The notes under the pieces were generated by a model. That model did no database searches, was not told the DNA's origin, and saw only the letters and a list, made by a program, of their open reading frames with translations. Both the position numbers and the translations under genes were made by a program. 64,000 nucleotides of DNA from Ochrobactrum teleogrylli (GTDB taxonomy: Bacteria > Pseudomonadota > Alphaproteobacteria > Rhizobiales > Rhizobiaceae), in assembly GCF_006376685.1 (NCBI RefSeq), contig NZ_VEWL01000003.1:1-64000 (forward strand). Reading direction: 5' to 3'. Below are positions 26,338 through 35,881 of this stretch, one piece after another (the first letter of the stretch is position 1; each line of letters opens with the position of its first letter).

Positions 26338-27504
26338 TTAAAGTCGCTCAATCCATTTCACGAGCCGGGCTGCGGCCTCATCAATCTGATGCGGGGCGCG
26401 ACCGAAACAAAGGCGGAAGAATGCCTCGCCGCCTTGCCCAAAGGCGCTGCCCGGTGCAAGGCCCACATTGGCCCGGTCGATAATATCGATGGCCGCCTTG
26501 ACCGAATCCGTCACGCCTTCAACGCCGAAGAACAGATAGAACGCGCCTTCCGGCGGGGCCAGGCGCACCTTGCCGGTTGCCTGCAAGGTCGAGCAAAGCC
26601 TGTCGCGGGTGGCGCGGGCACGCTCCACCTGCATGGCGATAAAGGGTTCACCCTGATCGAGCGCGGCCACCGCGCCGCGCTGCATGAATGGCGCCACGCC
26701 GGAGTTCGAATACTGGATCATGTTTTCGATCACCGGACCGACGGATGGATGCACCGTCATCCAGCCCACGCGCCAGCCGGTCATCGCCCAGTTCTTGGAG
26801 AAGGAATTGACGAAGATGATGCGGTCGTCGGGCTCCATGATTTCCATAAAAGACGGGGCGTGACCGCCCCCATAATAGAAATGCGTATAGATCTCGTCGG
26901 CGATGATCCAGAGCCCGTGCTTGCGCGCCAGATCAAGGATGTAACGCAGCGTCTCGCGGTCGGCGGTCCATCCGGTCGGGTTGGACGGTGTGTTGATGAA
27001 CAGCGCGCGGGTGCGGGGCGTGATGGCGGCGGCGACCTTCTCCGGGTCGAGCACCCAGCCATTCGCGCCGAATTCCAGTTCCACCGCGACGGGCACCGCA
27101 CCTGCAAGACCAGCCGCGCCGACGAAATTCGGCCAGGCCGGCGACAGATAGATCGCTTCCTCGCCCGCACCGACCGTCGCCGTCAGCGCCATTTCGATGG
27201 CGTGCATGCCCGAGCCGGTGACGTAGAAATTCTCAGGCTTCAAGGCCAGCGGGAAATGACGCGCATGGTAACGGGCCAGCGCCTCGCGCAGTTCGGGAAT
27301 ACCGGCCTGCCATGTATAGAAGGTCTCGCCGTCGGTAATGCTTTTCTGCGCCGCATCGCGGATGAAATCCGGCGTCGGCAGATCGCCTTCGCCCACCCAT
27401 AACGGAATGAGCCCTTCGCGGCCCCGGCCATGATTGGCAACGGCGACAATGCCGCTTTCTGGCGCTTGCGCTGCTTCACGGCGGAGACTGGCTAAAAGTG
27501 TCAT
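26338..27504 (-). CDS. Class I/II PLP-dependent aminotransferase
   Basis: A 388-residue fold-type I aminotransferase of the aspartate aminotransferase group. PLP-binding features are SPAWPNFVGA, INTPSNPTGWTADRETL, IIADEIYTHFYY and the Schiff-base lysine in VNSFSKNWAMTGWRVGW; the C-terminal FFRLCFGRA carries the substrate arginine. The amino donor and acceptor cannot be assigned from sequence. It is convergent to hemA and lies upstream of mscL on the same strand, 161 nt apart with a terminator after mscL, so it is probably monocistronic. Confidence 0.88.
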   Translation of the reverse strand: MTLLASLRREAAQAPESGIVAVANHGRGREGLIPLWVGEGDLPTPDFIRDAAQKSITDGETFYTWQAGIPELREALARYHARHFPLALKPENFYVTGSGMHAIEMALTATVGAGEEAIYLSPAWPNFVGAAGLAGAVPVAVELEFGANGWVLDPEKVAAAITPRTRALFINTPSNPTGWTADRETLRYILDLARKHGLWIIADEIYTHFYYGGGHAPSFMEIMEPDDRIIFVNSFSKNWAMTGWRVGWMTVHPSVGPVIENMIQYSNSGVAPFMQRGAVAALDQGEPFIAMQVERARATRDRLCSTLQATGKVRLAPPEGAFYLFFGVEGVTDSVKAAIDIIDRANVGLAPGSAFGQGGEAFFRLCFGRAPHQIDEAAARLVKWIERL

Positions 27505-27610
27505 GATGATCCTGCGCTACTTGCTCTATGTCTATCGGCCTTAGCAAGACGCGAGCACAAAATCACTCGGCATTTTGTGATGATCCGATCATCGGTATTG
27601 ATGAATGCCA

Positions 27611-27640
27611 AAACAAAAACGGAGCCCTTGCAGGCTCCGT
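27611..27640 (-). terminator. Terminator after mscL
   Basis: On the minus strand ACGGAGCC-TGCAAG-GGCTCCGT is followed by TTTTGTTTT, 25 nt past the mscL stop. Confidence 0.88.
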
Positions 27641-27665
27641 CTTGGATCGCAAAGAAAAATCCCGA

Positions 27666-28076
27666 TCAGGCCTTCTTGGCAAGAAGATCGCGGATTTCGG
27701 TCAGCAGCACTTCCTCGCGCGGAGCTTCCGGCTCAGGCTTTGCTTCTTCCTTCTTCTTCATGCGGTTCATGCCCTTGACGACAAGGAACAGCACCCAGGC
27801 GATAATCAGGAAATTGATCAGCAGGGTCACGAAGTTACCGTAAGCAACGGTTGCACCGGCTTCACGGGCGGCGGCAAGCGTGGACTTCGGCTCGCCGGCA
27901 AGCTGGATGAACATGTTCGAGAAATCGATACCGCCGGTGATCAGACCGATGATCGGCATGATGATATCGTTGACGATGGAATTGACGAGGCCACCGAAGG
28001 CGCCGCCGATAATCACACCGATGGCCAGATCGACCATATTGCCCTTGAGAGCGAATTCCCTGAATTCTTTCAACAT
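27666..28076 (-). CDS. mscL: Large-conductance mechanosensitive channel
   Basis: A 136-residue MscL that opens under membrane tension to release solutes on osmotic downshock. The N-terminus [20 protein letters not shown] with the first membrane helix [20 protein letters not shown] is diagnostic; the second helix is [19 protein letters not shown], followed by a charged cytoplasmic helix [15 protein letters not shown]. Length is usual for the family. A strong terminator follows and no other gene shares its transcript. Confidence 0.95.
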   Translation of the reverse strand: MLKEFREFALKGNMVDLAIGVIIGGAFGGLVNSIVNDIIMPIIGLITGGIDFSNMFIQLAGEPKSTLAAAREAGATVAYGNFVTLLINFLIIAWVLFLVVKGMNRMKKKEEAKPEPEAPREEVLLTEIRDLLAKKA

Positions 28077-28385
28077 TCGTCAGTCTCCCTCACGATTGCA
28101 TTCCACATAACCGGGCCGTCGTTGCTGCGGTGCGTTCGTCAATTAATATGGCGTCAGATCGCTCCGACGGTGAACGATAGGACCGCTCCTGACAGGGGGA
28201 GGCTCGAAGAACGGTTCTATCAAACTGTATTTCGCTTAGTTTGTATTCGAAAAACTTCAAAGAAAAGATAAACGCGGATATCGATGGGTAAAACATCCGC
28301 TTTTTCATCAATATTCTTGCACGCAGGACATGAAAGTGCTTGCGTCAGACAGACTTGGATAAACTGAAGAGGAATAAAGCCGCCT
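28077..28385. other. Divergent intergenic region
   Basis: 309 nt between mscL and the hybrid histidine kinase, presumably with both promoters. I see no repeat or RNA gene that I can support. Confidence 0.4.
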
Positions 28386-31300
28386 ATGCAAGGCTGGGGA
28401 ATCATCGGCGCTGCCTTCCTGTACCTGCTGCTGCTTTTTGCTGTTGCCAGTATCGGCGACCGCAGAGCCTCACGCTGGAACAGTGCGCCGCGTCCCTATG
28501 TCTATGCGCTGAGCCTTGCGGTCTATTGTACGTCCTGGACCTTCTTCGGCTCTGTCGGCCTGTCCGCACAGCGCGGGCTGGAATTTCTCGGAATCTATAT
28601 CGGGCCGATCCTGGTGTTCACGCTCGGCAACCGGCTACTGCGCCATATCGTGCGGCTGGCCAAGGCGGAGCGCATCACCTCCATCGCCGATTTTCTGGCG
28701 GCGCGGTATGGCAAAAGTTTTGGCGTGGCATCTCTCGCCACCTGTATCGCCGCCGTAGGGTCGATCCCGTATATCGCCTTGCAGCTGAAAGCAGTTGCGG
28801 GCAGCGTCGGGCTGGTGATGGACCATTATGGCCGCGCCGTCGCGCCGCCTGCCTTCATCTTCGGCGATATTTCGCTGGCAGTTGCCGCTGTGCTCGCCGT
28901 CTTCGCGATCCTGTTCGGCACGCGCCACACCGATGCGACCGAACACCAGAACGGGTTGATCCTCGCCATTGCGGTGGAATCCGTCATCAAACTTTGCGCA
29001 TTTCTCACCGTTGGGCTCGCCTGCACGTTCTTCCTGTTCGGCTCGCCCTCGCAGCTCATCGACCAGATTTCCCAGTCCACCGATGCGCTGAAAGCCTTCC
29101 ACTACCAGACCTCCATCGGCACCTGGATCATACAAACCGCCTTGAGTGCTGCGGCCATCATCATGCTGCCGCGCCAGTTCCACGTTACGGTCGTCGAAAG
29201 CCGCAGCGAAAAGGAATTGCGCACCGCATCCTGGCTGTTCCCGGTCTATCTGGTGCTGATCAATATCTTCGTGTTTCCGATTGCCCTGATCGGCGTGATG
29301 ACGCTTGGCACCACGGTCAGTGGCGATCTTTACGTGCTGGCGCTGCCGCTTGCCGCCGAAGCGCACTGGATGGCGCTCATCGCCTTCCTTGGCGGTCTGT
29401 CCGCTGCAACGGCGATGGTGATCGTCGCCTGCGTGGCGCTGTCGATCATGATTTCCAACCATCTCGTGCTGCCGCTTTTCATCCGCAGCATGGCCAAGCG
29501 TCACCCGGCTGAACAGCCCGACCTGACAAAGGTCATTCTCAATACAAGGCGTGTGACGATCATCGCCATTCTGGCGCTCGCCTTCGCCTATTATCGCTTC
29601 ACGTCCAACAATATTCACCTTGCCTCTATCGGCTTCGTATCGTTTGCGGCCATTGCGCAATTCGTTCCGGCCTTTATCGGCGGTCTGTTCTGGCGCAATG
29701 CCAATGGGCGCGGCGCGATGATGGGGCTGTCGGCGGGCTTTCTCGTGTGGGCCTATACGTTGCTTTTGCCTACCATGGCGCCGGAAGATGCCGCCATTTT
29801 GCGCGACGGCTTTCTGGGTTTCACGGCACTGCGCCCGGAAGCCCTGTTCGGCACCGATGCGCTGCCGCTGACCAATGGCGTGATCTGGAGCCTCACAGCC
29901 AATACGCTGTTCTATATTCTGGGTTCGCTCTCGCGCGCCTCGACGCCGCTGGAGCGCATTCAGGCCAGCATCTTCTTGCCGCGCTATTTCATCGCGACGC
30001 CGACGCTCCGACGGTTCCGCACCACCGTCACCGTGGCGGAACTGAAAGCCACCATGGCGCGCTATCTCGGCTCCGAACGTGTCGAGCGCGCCTTCCTGCG
30101 GTTCGAAGGGCATGAACAGCGCAGGCTCGATCCGGGCATGACCGTTGACACGCCCCTGATCCGCCATGCCGAACAATTGCTTGGCACGGCGGTCGGCACC
30201 GCTTCGGCACGGCTCGTTCTGTCGCTGCTTCTGCAACGCAACGATGCTTCAGGGCGTGATGCGCGCCAGCTTCTCGATGACGCTTCCGCCGCCCTGCAAC
30301 AAAATCGCGACCTGTTGCAGATCGCGCTCGACCAGATGGAACAGGGCATTACGGTTTTCGACAAGGATTTTCGGCTGGCCTTCTGGAACCGCCAGTTCCG
30401 CACCCTGCTCAACCTGCCTGACGAGGTGATGCAGGTCGGTATCCCGGTTTCGGAAATCGTCGAGCATCTGATCCGCCGCGAAGACATCGCCTTCAATGCG
30501 CGCAACAGCATCATCCATTCGCTGACGGCCAGCCGCAAGCCCGCGCGCCTGAAGATGAAATCGACGGCCAAGACACTGGAAATCCAGTCCAATCCGATGC
30601 CGGATGGCGGTATCGTCGCGACCTATACCGACATCACCGCCGCCGTCGAAGCCGATCTGATGCGCCAGAAGGCCGCCGAAATGCTGGAACAGCGCGTGGC
30701 CGACCGCACGGCGGAACTGACCCATGTGAACAAGGAACTGGCGCGGGCGCAGGCCGCTGCCGAAGAGGCCAATCTCGGCAAGACGCGCTTTCTCGCCGCC
30801 GCGGGCCACGACATTCTGCAACCGCTCAACGCCGCGCGCCTCTATTCCACCGCGCTGTCGGAGAAACTTGGGCGTTCGGAAACCAGCGAATTTGCCCGCA
30901 ACATCGATTCCTCGCTGGAGGCGGTGGAAGCCATTCTGGGCATGGTGCTGGATATTTCGCGCCTCGACACAGGCGCGCTGAAACCGGAAGTCTCGGTGTT
31001 CCGGCTGGACAGGTTGCTGAGCCAGATCGCCACGGATTTCACGCCGCTGGCGCGCAAGAAGGCGCTGAAACTGCGCGTGGTGCCGTCGAGCATCGTGGTG
31101 AAAACCGACCGCAACATGCTGCGCCGCCTGATCCAGAATCTCGTTTCCAATTCGATCAAATATAGCCGCAGCGGCGGCATGCTGCTTGGCGTCCGGCGGC
31201 GGGGCGCTTTTGTCGAATTGCAGGTGCTGGACACCGGAATCGGCATTGCGCAGCACAAGCTGAAGCTCGTCTTCCGCGAATTCACCCGCCTTGATGAAGG

Positions 31301-31901
31301 TATGCGCGAGGCGGAAGGGCTGGGACTTGGCCTGTCCATCGTCGACCGCATCGCCCGGCTGCTGGAATTTCCGCTGTCGGTGCGCTCGGTTCAGGGCAAG
31401 GGCACAACATTCACCCTGCGCATTCCGGTTTCAAACGAGCCAGTGCCGGTAGAGGAAACCAGAAGCCGTCGTGGCCATGCGCGCGCGCTGGAACTGACAG
31501 GCCTCGATGTGCTGTGCATCGACAATGATGCCGACATTCTGTCCGGCATGGAAACGCTTCTTTCGGGCTGGGGCTGCAACGTGACCACGCTGCGCAACGG
31601 CGCGGCGCTGAAAGCGTTTTGCGCCAATCGCAGCACCGCGCCGGATGTCATCGTCGCCGATTATCATTTGATCCATGAAAACGGCATCGACATGATCGGC
31701 TTCACGCGGGAGCATTTCGAGACGGAAATACCCGCCATCTTGCTGACCGCCGACCGTTCCAAGGAAGTGCGCCAGCGCGCCGAGGATGAAAACATCACCT
31801 TGTTGAACAAGCCGCTTCGCCCGGCGGCGTTACGCTCATTGCTGTCGCATTTTTATCATGCGCGACAGGACGGCAGCCCGTCACAGACGGCTGCGCAATA
31901 A
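28386..31901 (+). CDS. SLC5/SSS-type hybrid sensor histidine kinase (CrbS-like)
   Basis: A 1171-residue inner-membrane sensor. Residues 1 to about 500 form a sodium:solute symporter-like domain with about 13 helices (RPYVYALSLAVYCTSWTFFG; SIADFLAARYGKSFG). A PAS-like domain (about 635-745, MEQGITVFDKDFRLAFWN) and a coiled coil follow. The histidine kinase has FLAAAGHDILQPLNAARLY (phospho-His near 807), NLVSNSIKYSR and GLGLGLSIVDRIARLL. The C-terminal receiver has LCIDNDADIL and VIVADYHL (Asp near 1092). This order matches CrbS and the rhizobial MctS-like kinases that control acetate or monocarboxylate use. It converges on a LuxR-type response regulator, its likely partner. The ribosome site is weak. 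Confidence 0.87.
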   Translation: MQGWGIIGAAFLYLLLLFAVASIGDRRASRWNSAPRPYVYALSLAVYCTSWTFFGSVGLSAQRGLEFLGIYIGPILVFTLGNRLLRHIVRLAKAERITSIADFLAARYGKSFGVASLATCIAAVGSIPYIALQLKAVAGSVGLVMDHYGRAVAPPAFIFGDISLAVAAVLAVFAILFGTRHTDATEHQNGLILAIAVESVIKLCAFLTVGLACTFFLFGSPSQLIDQISQSTDALKAFHYQTSIGTWIIQTALSAAAIIMLPRQFHVTVVESRSEKELRTASWLFPVYLVLINIFVFPIALIGVMTLGTTVSGDLYVLALPLAAEAHWMALIAFLGGLSAATAMVIVACVALSIMISNHLVLPLFIRSMAKRHPAEQPDLTKVILNTRRVTIIAILALAFAYYRFTSNNIHLASIGFVSFAAIAQFVPAFIGGLFWRNANGRGAMMGLSAGFLVWAYTLLLPTMAPEDAAILRDGFLGFTALRPEALFGTDALPLTNGVIWSLTANTLFYILGSLSRASTPLERIQASIFLPRYFIATPTLRRFRTTVTVAELKATMARYLGSERVERAFLRFEGHEQRRLDPGMTVDTPLIRHAEQLLGTAVGTASARLVLSLLLQRNDASGRDARQLLDDASAALQQNRDLLQIALDQMEQGITVFDKDFRLAFWNRQFRTLLNLPDEVMQVGIPVSEIVEHLIRREDIAFNARNSIIHSLTASRKPARLKMKSTAKTLEIQSNPMPDGGIVATYTDITAAVEADLMRQKAAEMLEQRVADRTAELTHVNKELARAQAAAEEANLGKTRFLAAAGHDILQPLNAARLYSTALSEKLGRSETSEFARNIDSSLEAVEAILGMVLDISRLDTGALKPEVSVFRLDRLLSQIATDFTPLARKKALKLRVVPSSIVVKTDRNMLRRLIQNLVSNSIKYSRSGGMLLGVRRRGAFVELQVLDTGIGIAQHKLKLVFREFTRLDEGMREAEGLGLGLSIVDRIARLLEFPLSVRSVQGKGTTFTLRIPVSNEPVPVEETRSRRGHARALELTGLDVLCIDNDADILSGMETLLSGWGCNVTTLRNGAALKAFCANRSTAPDVIVADYHLIHENGIDMIGFTREHFETEIPAILLTADRSKEVRQRAEDENITLLNKPLRPAALRSLLSHFYHARQDGSPSQTAAQ

Positions 31902-31906
31902 TCATA

Positions 31907-32548
31907 TCATGTGCTGATAACGTCACTGCCGATGCGCGACAGCAAGATGACAGCCTGAGTGCGGCTATCGACGCCAAGCTTCTGCAACACGGCCGAGACA
32001 TGCGCCTTGACGGTCGCTTCCGACACGCTCAGCTCATAGGCGATCTGCTTGTTGAGAAGACCCTCGGCGAGCATGGTCAGCACGCGGGTCTGCTGCGGTG
32101 TGAGCGTGCGCAGGCGCGCAATCAGGCCCTCGATTTCCGGATCCTTCGGGTGATCGAGATCAATGCCTTCCGGTGTCCAGATATCGCCCGCAAGCACGGC
32201 GCGCACCGCCTCGCCGATGGTCTCCATGCTGGCCGATTTGGAGATGAAGCCCGATGCGCCCAGTTCCACCGCATGATGGATCGTCGCGGCATCGTCGGTG
32301 GCGGACACGATCACCACCGGCAGGGCCGGCTGCAACGCCTTCAGCGCCACCAGCCCCGAAAGTCCAGCGCCGCCGGGCATGGTCAGATCGAGCAGCAGAA
32401 GGTCGATATCGTCGCGTTCGGCAACCAGTTTCCTGACGGCATCGAAATCGCCAACTTCGACAATCTCGACGTTTTCGGATTGTCCCGACAGAACCTGTCT
32501 CAATGCGCCGCGAAAAAGCGGGTGATCGTCAGCGATGATAAAGTGCAT
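31907..32548 (-). CDS. LuxR/NarL-family response regulator (CrbR-like)
   Basis: A 213-residue two-component regulator. The receiver domain (1-120) has acidic residues in MHFIIADDHPLFRGAL, the phospho-acceptor in LLLLDLTMPGG (near residue 57) and the lysine in FISKSAS. The C-terminal helix-turn-helix reads LTPQQTRVLTMLAEGLLNKQ, then ELSVSEATVKAHVSAVLQKL. It faces the hybrid kinase tail to tail with 5 nt between, the usual CrbS/CrbR neighbourhood. By analogy it may activate acetyl-CoA synthetase or monocarboxylate transport genes elsewhere in the genome. Confidence 0.87.
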   Translation of the reverse strand: MHFIIADDHPLFRGALRQVLSGQSENVEIVEVGDFDAVRKLVAERDDIDLLLLDLTMPGGAGLSGLVALKALQPALPVVIVSATDDAATIHHAVELGASGFISKSASMETIGEAVRAVLAGDIWTPEGIDLDHPKDPEIEGLIARLRTLTPQQTRVLTMLAEGLLNKQIAYELSVSEATVKAHVSAVLQKLGVDSRTQAVILLSRIGSDVIST

Positions 32549-32726
32549 GTGCCTCGCGCGCCAATTTCAAGTGGTTCCTCCCCGTGCGGTGCATCCAATG
32601 CTACCAAACAAGTTTTTATGCCTATTTTTATGCGGAGCAACCAAAAATCACGTTGCTAACGTGTTTTCGCATTTCTCATTGCCGCCATGTGGCCGCATTC
32701 TGTGGTAGGGTTGCGCCGGAAATTGA

Positions 32727-33731
<1,005 letters not shown>

Positions 33732-33744
33732 CGACAGAAACAGG

Positions 33745-33770
33745 AAAGGCGCCATTTGGCGCCTTTTTTA
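33745..33770. terminator. Terminator after pip
   Basis: AAAGGCGCC-ATTT-GGCGCCTTT with extra T bases, 13 nt after the pip stop and 14 nt before the convergent gene end, so it probably serves both. Confidence 0.9.
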
Positions 33771-33784
33771 TTATCCACGAGCGA

Positions 33785-34270
33785 TCACGTCCGTCCGCCG
33801 GGCGGTGTTGGTGTCGTCTCGGCGGGCTTTTCCGGCTCGCTGTCGAAGCTCTTGGCAATGTCCATGAAGCGGCGCATGAAGCGTTCCATATAGCTCATGG
33901 ATTGTTCGAACTCCTGTTCGCTCGGCAGGCCCGAAGCGGTATTGCCGCCGCCCTTCTGATCGATGGCCGCCAGCCGGTCTTCCAGCACCTTCACGCGGCC
34001 CTGCAAATCCGCCAGATCATTCTCATAAGCCTCGCGGTCTTCCGTGGCCATCTTGCAGATCATCTGGCCCTGCGACTGTTCGGTGCAAACCGAAATCGCG
34101 CCGGTCTTGCTATCAAGGCGCACATAGCCGGTTTCGGTCTGTTCCAGACGATAGCGGCCATTTTCCTGCGCCACCGCCCCGGATGCAGCCAGAACCGGCG
34201 CGACCAGAGCCACCGCCGCCAGACCGCGCATGACGGGACGTGCGGCGAAAAAGGTGTTTTTGTTCGACAT
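33785..34270 (-). CDS. Exported hypothetical protein with a coiled coil
   Basis: A 161-residue protein with a signal peptide (basic MSNKNTFFAARPVMRGL, hydrophobic core, cleavage after GAVA near residue 34). The mature part has a short beta-like region with two cysteines (VCTEQSQGQMICKMATED), a coiled coil around ENDLADLQGRVKVLEDRLAAI and a proline-rich C-terminus. I do not recognise a characterised family; it is likely periplasmic. GGGAGA lies upstream of the ATG. It is convergent to pip. Confidence 0.72.
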   Translation of the reverse strand: MSNKNTFFAARPVMRGLAAVALVAPVLAASGAVAQENGRYRLEQTETGYVRLDSKTGAISVCTEQSQGQMICKMATEDREAYENDLADLQGRVKVLEDRLAAIDQKGGGNTASGLPSEQEFEQSMSYMERFMRRFMDIAKSFDSEPEKPAETTPTPPGGRT

Positions 34271-34335
34271 AATCCGATCTCCCTTTGGCTTCCTGTCATC
34301 ATATGGGAGCTTTGCGACGAAAATCGAACCCCTTC

Positions 34336-34400
34336 AGCTATTTGTTTTTACGCATTATCCCACGCAAAACCGCTTCGCACTTTTGCTGGAAATGCTTTGG
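34336..34400 (-). repeat. Palindromic intergenic repeat (inverted copy)
   Basis: Read on the minus strand, CCAGCAAAAGTGCGAAGCGG, then TTTTGCGTGGGATAATGCG and TAAAAACAAATAG. It is nearly identical to 56193-56255 and has the GCAAAA/TTTTGC stem. It lies between two divergent genes. Confidence 0.8.
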
Positions 34401-34439
34401 GTCTTTGATTTTCTGACAATTTCGGTCTAGAGGACAGCC

Positions 34440-34790
34440 ATGACCAAGATCATCTACAAGATCGCCCCGCGCGAACTCTGGGCGCAAGCGGAAAAGGCGG
34501 GAAGCTTTTCGGGTGCACCGGTTGATATTGCCGATGGCTATATCCATTTCTCTACTGCAACACAGGTGCGCGAAACCGCTGCGAAGCATTTCGCGAACCA
34601 GAACAACTTGGTTCTTGTGAGCGTGGACGCGACCCGTCTTGGTGAAGACCTTAAATATGAGGCCTCGCGCGGTGGTGCGCTTTTCCCTCATCTCTATGCG
34701 GACCTGCCGCTTGATGCGGTCGTGGCTGTCGAGCCCTTGCTGCTCGACGACAATGGACTTCATATTTTCCCGGAGCTGAAAGACGAATGA
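34440..34790 (+). CDS. DUF952 family protein
   Basis: A 116-residue cytoplasmic protein of the DUF952 family: MTKIIYKIAPRELWAQAEKA and ADGYIHFSTATQVRETAAKHF are the diagnostic segments, and FPHLYADLPLDAVVAVEPL closes the fold. The biochemical role is unknown; the fold is related to ADP-ribosyltransferase-like proteins by prediction only. It overlaps pyrD by 4 nt (ATGA), so the two are translationally coupled. Confidence 0.85.
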   Translation: MTKIIYKIAPRELWAQAEKAGSFSGAPVDIADGYIHFSTATQVRETAAKHFANQNNLVLVSVDATRLGEDLKYEASRGGALFPHLYADLPLDAVVAVEPLLLDDNGLHIFPELKDE

Positions 34791-35881
34791 GCGGACTTTT
34801 TGAAACTCTCGGCCGACGCGCCCTCTTCTCTTTCGACGCAGAACAGGCGCATGGCCTGTCCATTGCCGGGCTGAAGACCGGGCTCGTAAGCTGCAGCGCA
34901 CCGAGCGACCCCGCTTTGTCGGTCAAGGTTGCGGGATTGCAGTTTCTCAATCCGCTCGGCATGGCCGCTGGCTATGACAAGAATGCCGAAGTGCCGGATG
35001 CGCTTTTGAAGCTGGGCTTCGGCTTCACCGAAATCGGCACCATCACGCCGCGCTCGCAAAGCGGCAATCCGCGTCCGCGCATTTTCCGTCTTGTGGATGA
35101 CAGGGCCGTCATCAATCGCCTTGGCTTCAATAATGAAGGCCACGAGGCGGCTTTCAAGCGCCTGTCGCAGCGCGCAGGCAAGAGCGGCATTGTCGGCGTC
35201 AATATCGGTGCCAACAAGGATGCGGAAGATCGCATCGCCGATTACGTGGCGGGCATTCGCCGGTTCTACCAGCTGGCGCGCTATTTCACCGTCAATATTT
35301 CCTCGCCCAACACGCCGGGCCTGCGCAATCTCCAGGCGCGCGACAGTCTGCGCGAGCTTTTGAGCCGTGTGCTGGAAGCGCGCAACGAGGAAGGCAGCAT
35401 GTGCACGCTGAAGCGTCCGGTGTTCCTCAAGATCGCGCCTGATCTGGCCGATGAGGAACTGGACGACATTGCCGCCGAGGCCACCGAGCAGAAACTGGAC
35501 GGCATCATCGTTTCCAATACCACCCTGTCGCGTACCGGGCTGAAAAGTGCTGAAAACCGCGACGAAACCGGCGGGCTTTCCGGCGCACCGCTGTTCGAAC
35601 GGTCCACCGTGGTTCTTGCCCGCATGCGCGAGCGTGTGGGGCCTGACATGCCGCTGATCGGCGTTGGCGGTATCGATAGCGCCGAAACCGCCCTGACCAA
35701 GATCAAGGCTGGGGCTGATCTGGTACAGCTTTATACGGGCCTCATCTATCGCGGCCCCGGCCTGCCAAGCGACATTCTGCGCGGGCTTTCGGCAGCGGTT
35801 AAACGCGAAGGCGTCGCCAATATTGCCGAACTGCGCGACCGCGACACAAAAGACTGGGCAGCGCGCCCTTTGCCTGCGTGA
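34787..35881 (+). CDS. pyrD: Dihydroorotate dehydrogenase (quinone), class 2
   Basis: A 364-residue FMN enzyme that oxidises dihydroorotate to orotate in pyrimidine synthesis, passing electrons to membrane quinones. The N-terminal amphipathic segment (about 1-35) is the membrane-association domain of class 2 enzymes. Signatures are NPLGMAAGYDKNAEVPD, FTEIGTITPRSQSGNPRPR, NRLGFNNEG, the catalytic-serine region VNISSPNTPGLRNLQ and the FMN phosphate site LIGVGGIDSAE. Its stop abuts the convergent MATE gene with no spacer. Confidence 0.95.
   Translation: MSGLFETLGRRALFSFDAEQAHGLSIAGLKTGLVSCSAPSDPALSVKVAGLQFLNPLGMAAGYDKNAEVPDALLKLGFGFTEIGTITPRSQSGNPRPRIFRLVDDRAVINRLGFNNEGHEAAFKRLSQRAGKSGIVGVNIGANKDAEDRIADYVAGIRRFYQLARYFTVNISSPNTPGLRNLQARDSLRELLSRVLEARNEEGSMCTLKRPVFLKIAPDLADEELDDIAAEATEQKLDGIIVSNTTLSRTGLKSAENRDETGGLSGAPLFERSTVVLARMRERVGPDMPLIGVGGIDSAETALTKIKAGADLVQLYTGLIYRGPGLPSDILRGLSAAVKREGVANIAELRDRDTKDWAARPLPA

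Noticed and set aside
28635..30236. Leftward 533-codon frame inside the hybrid kinase gene
   Set aside because: Polar, Gln/Arg/Gly-rich translation without motifs, fully antisense to conserved membrane helices.
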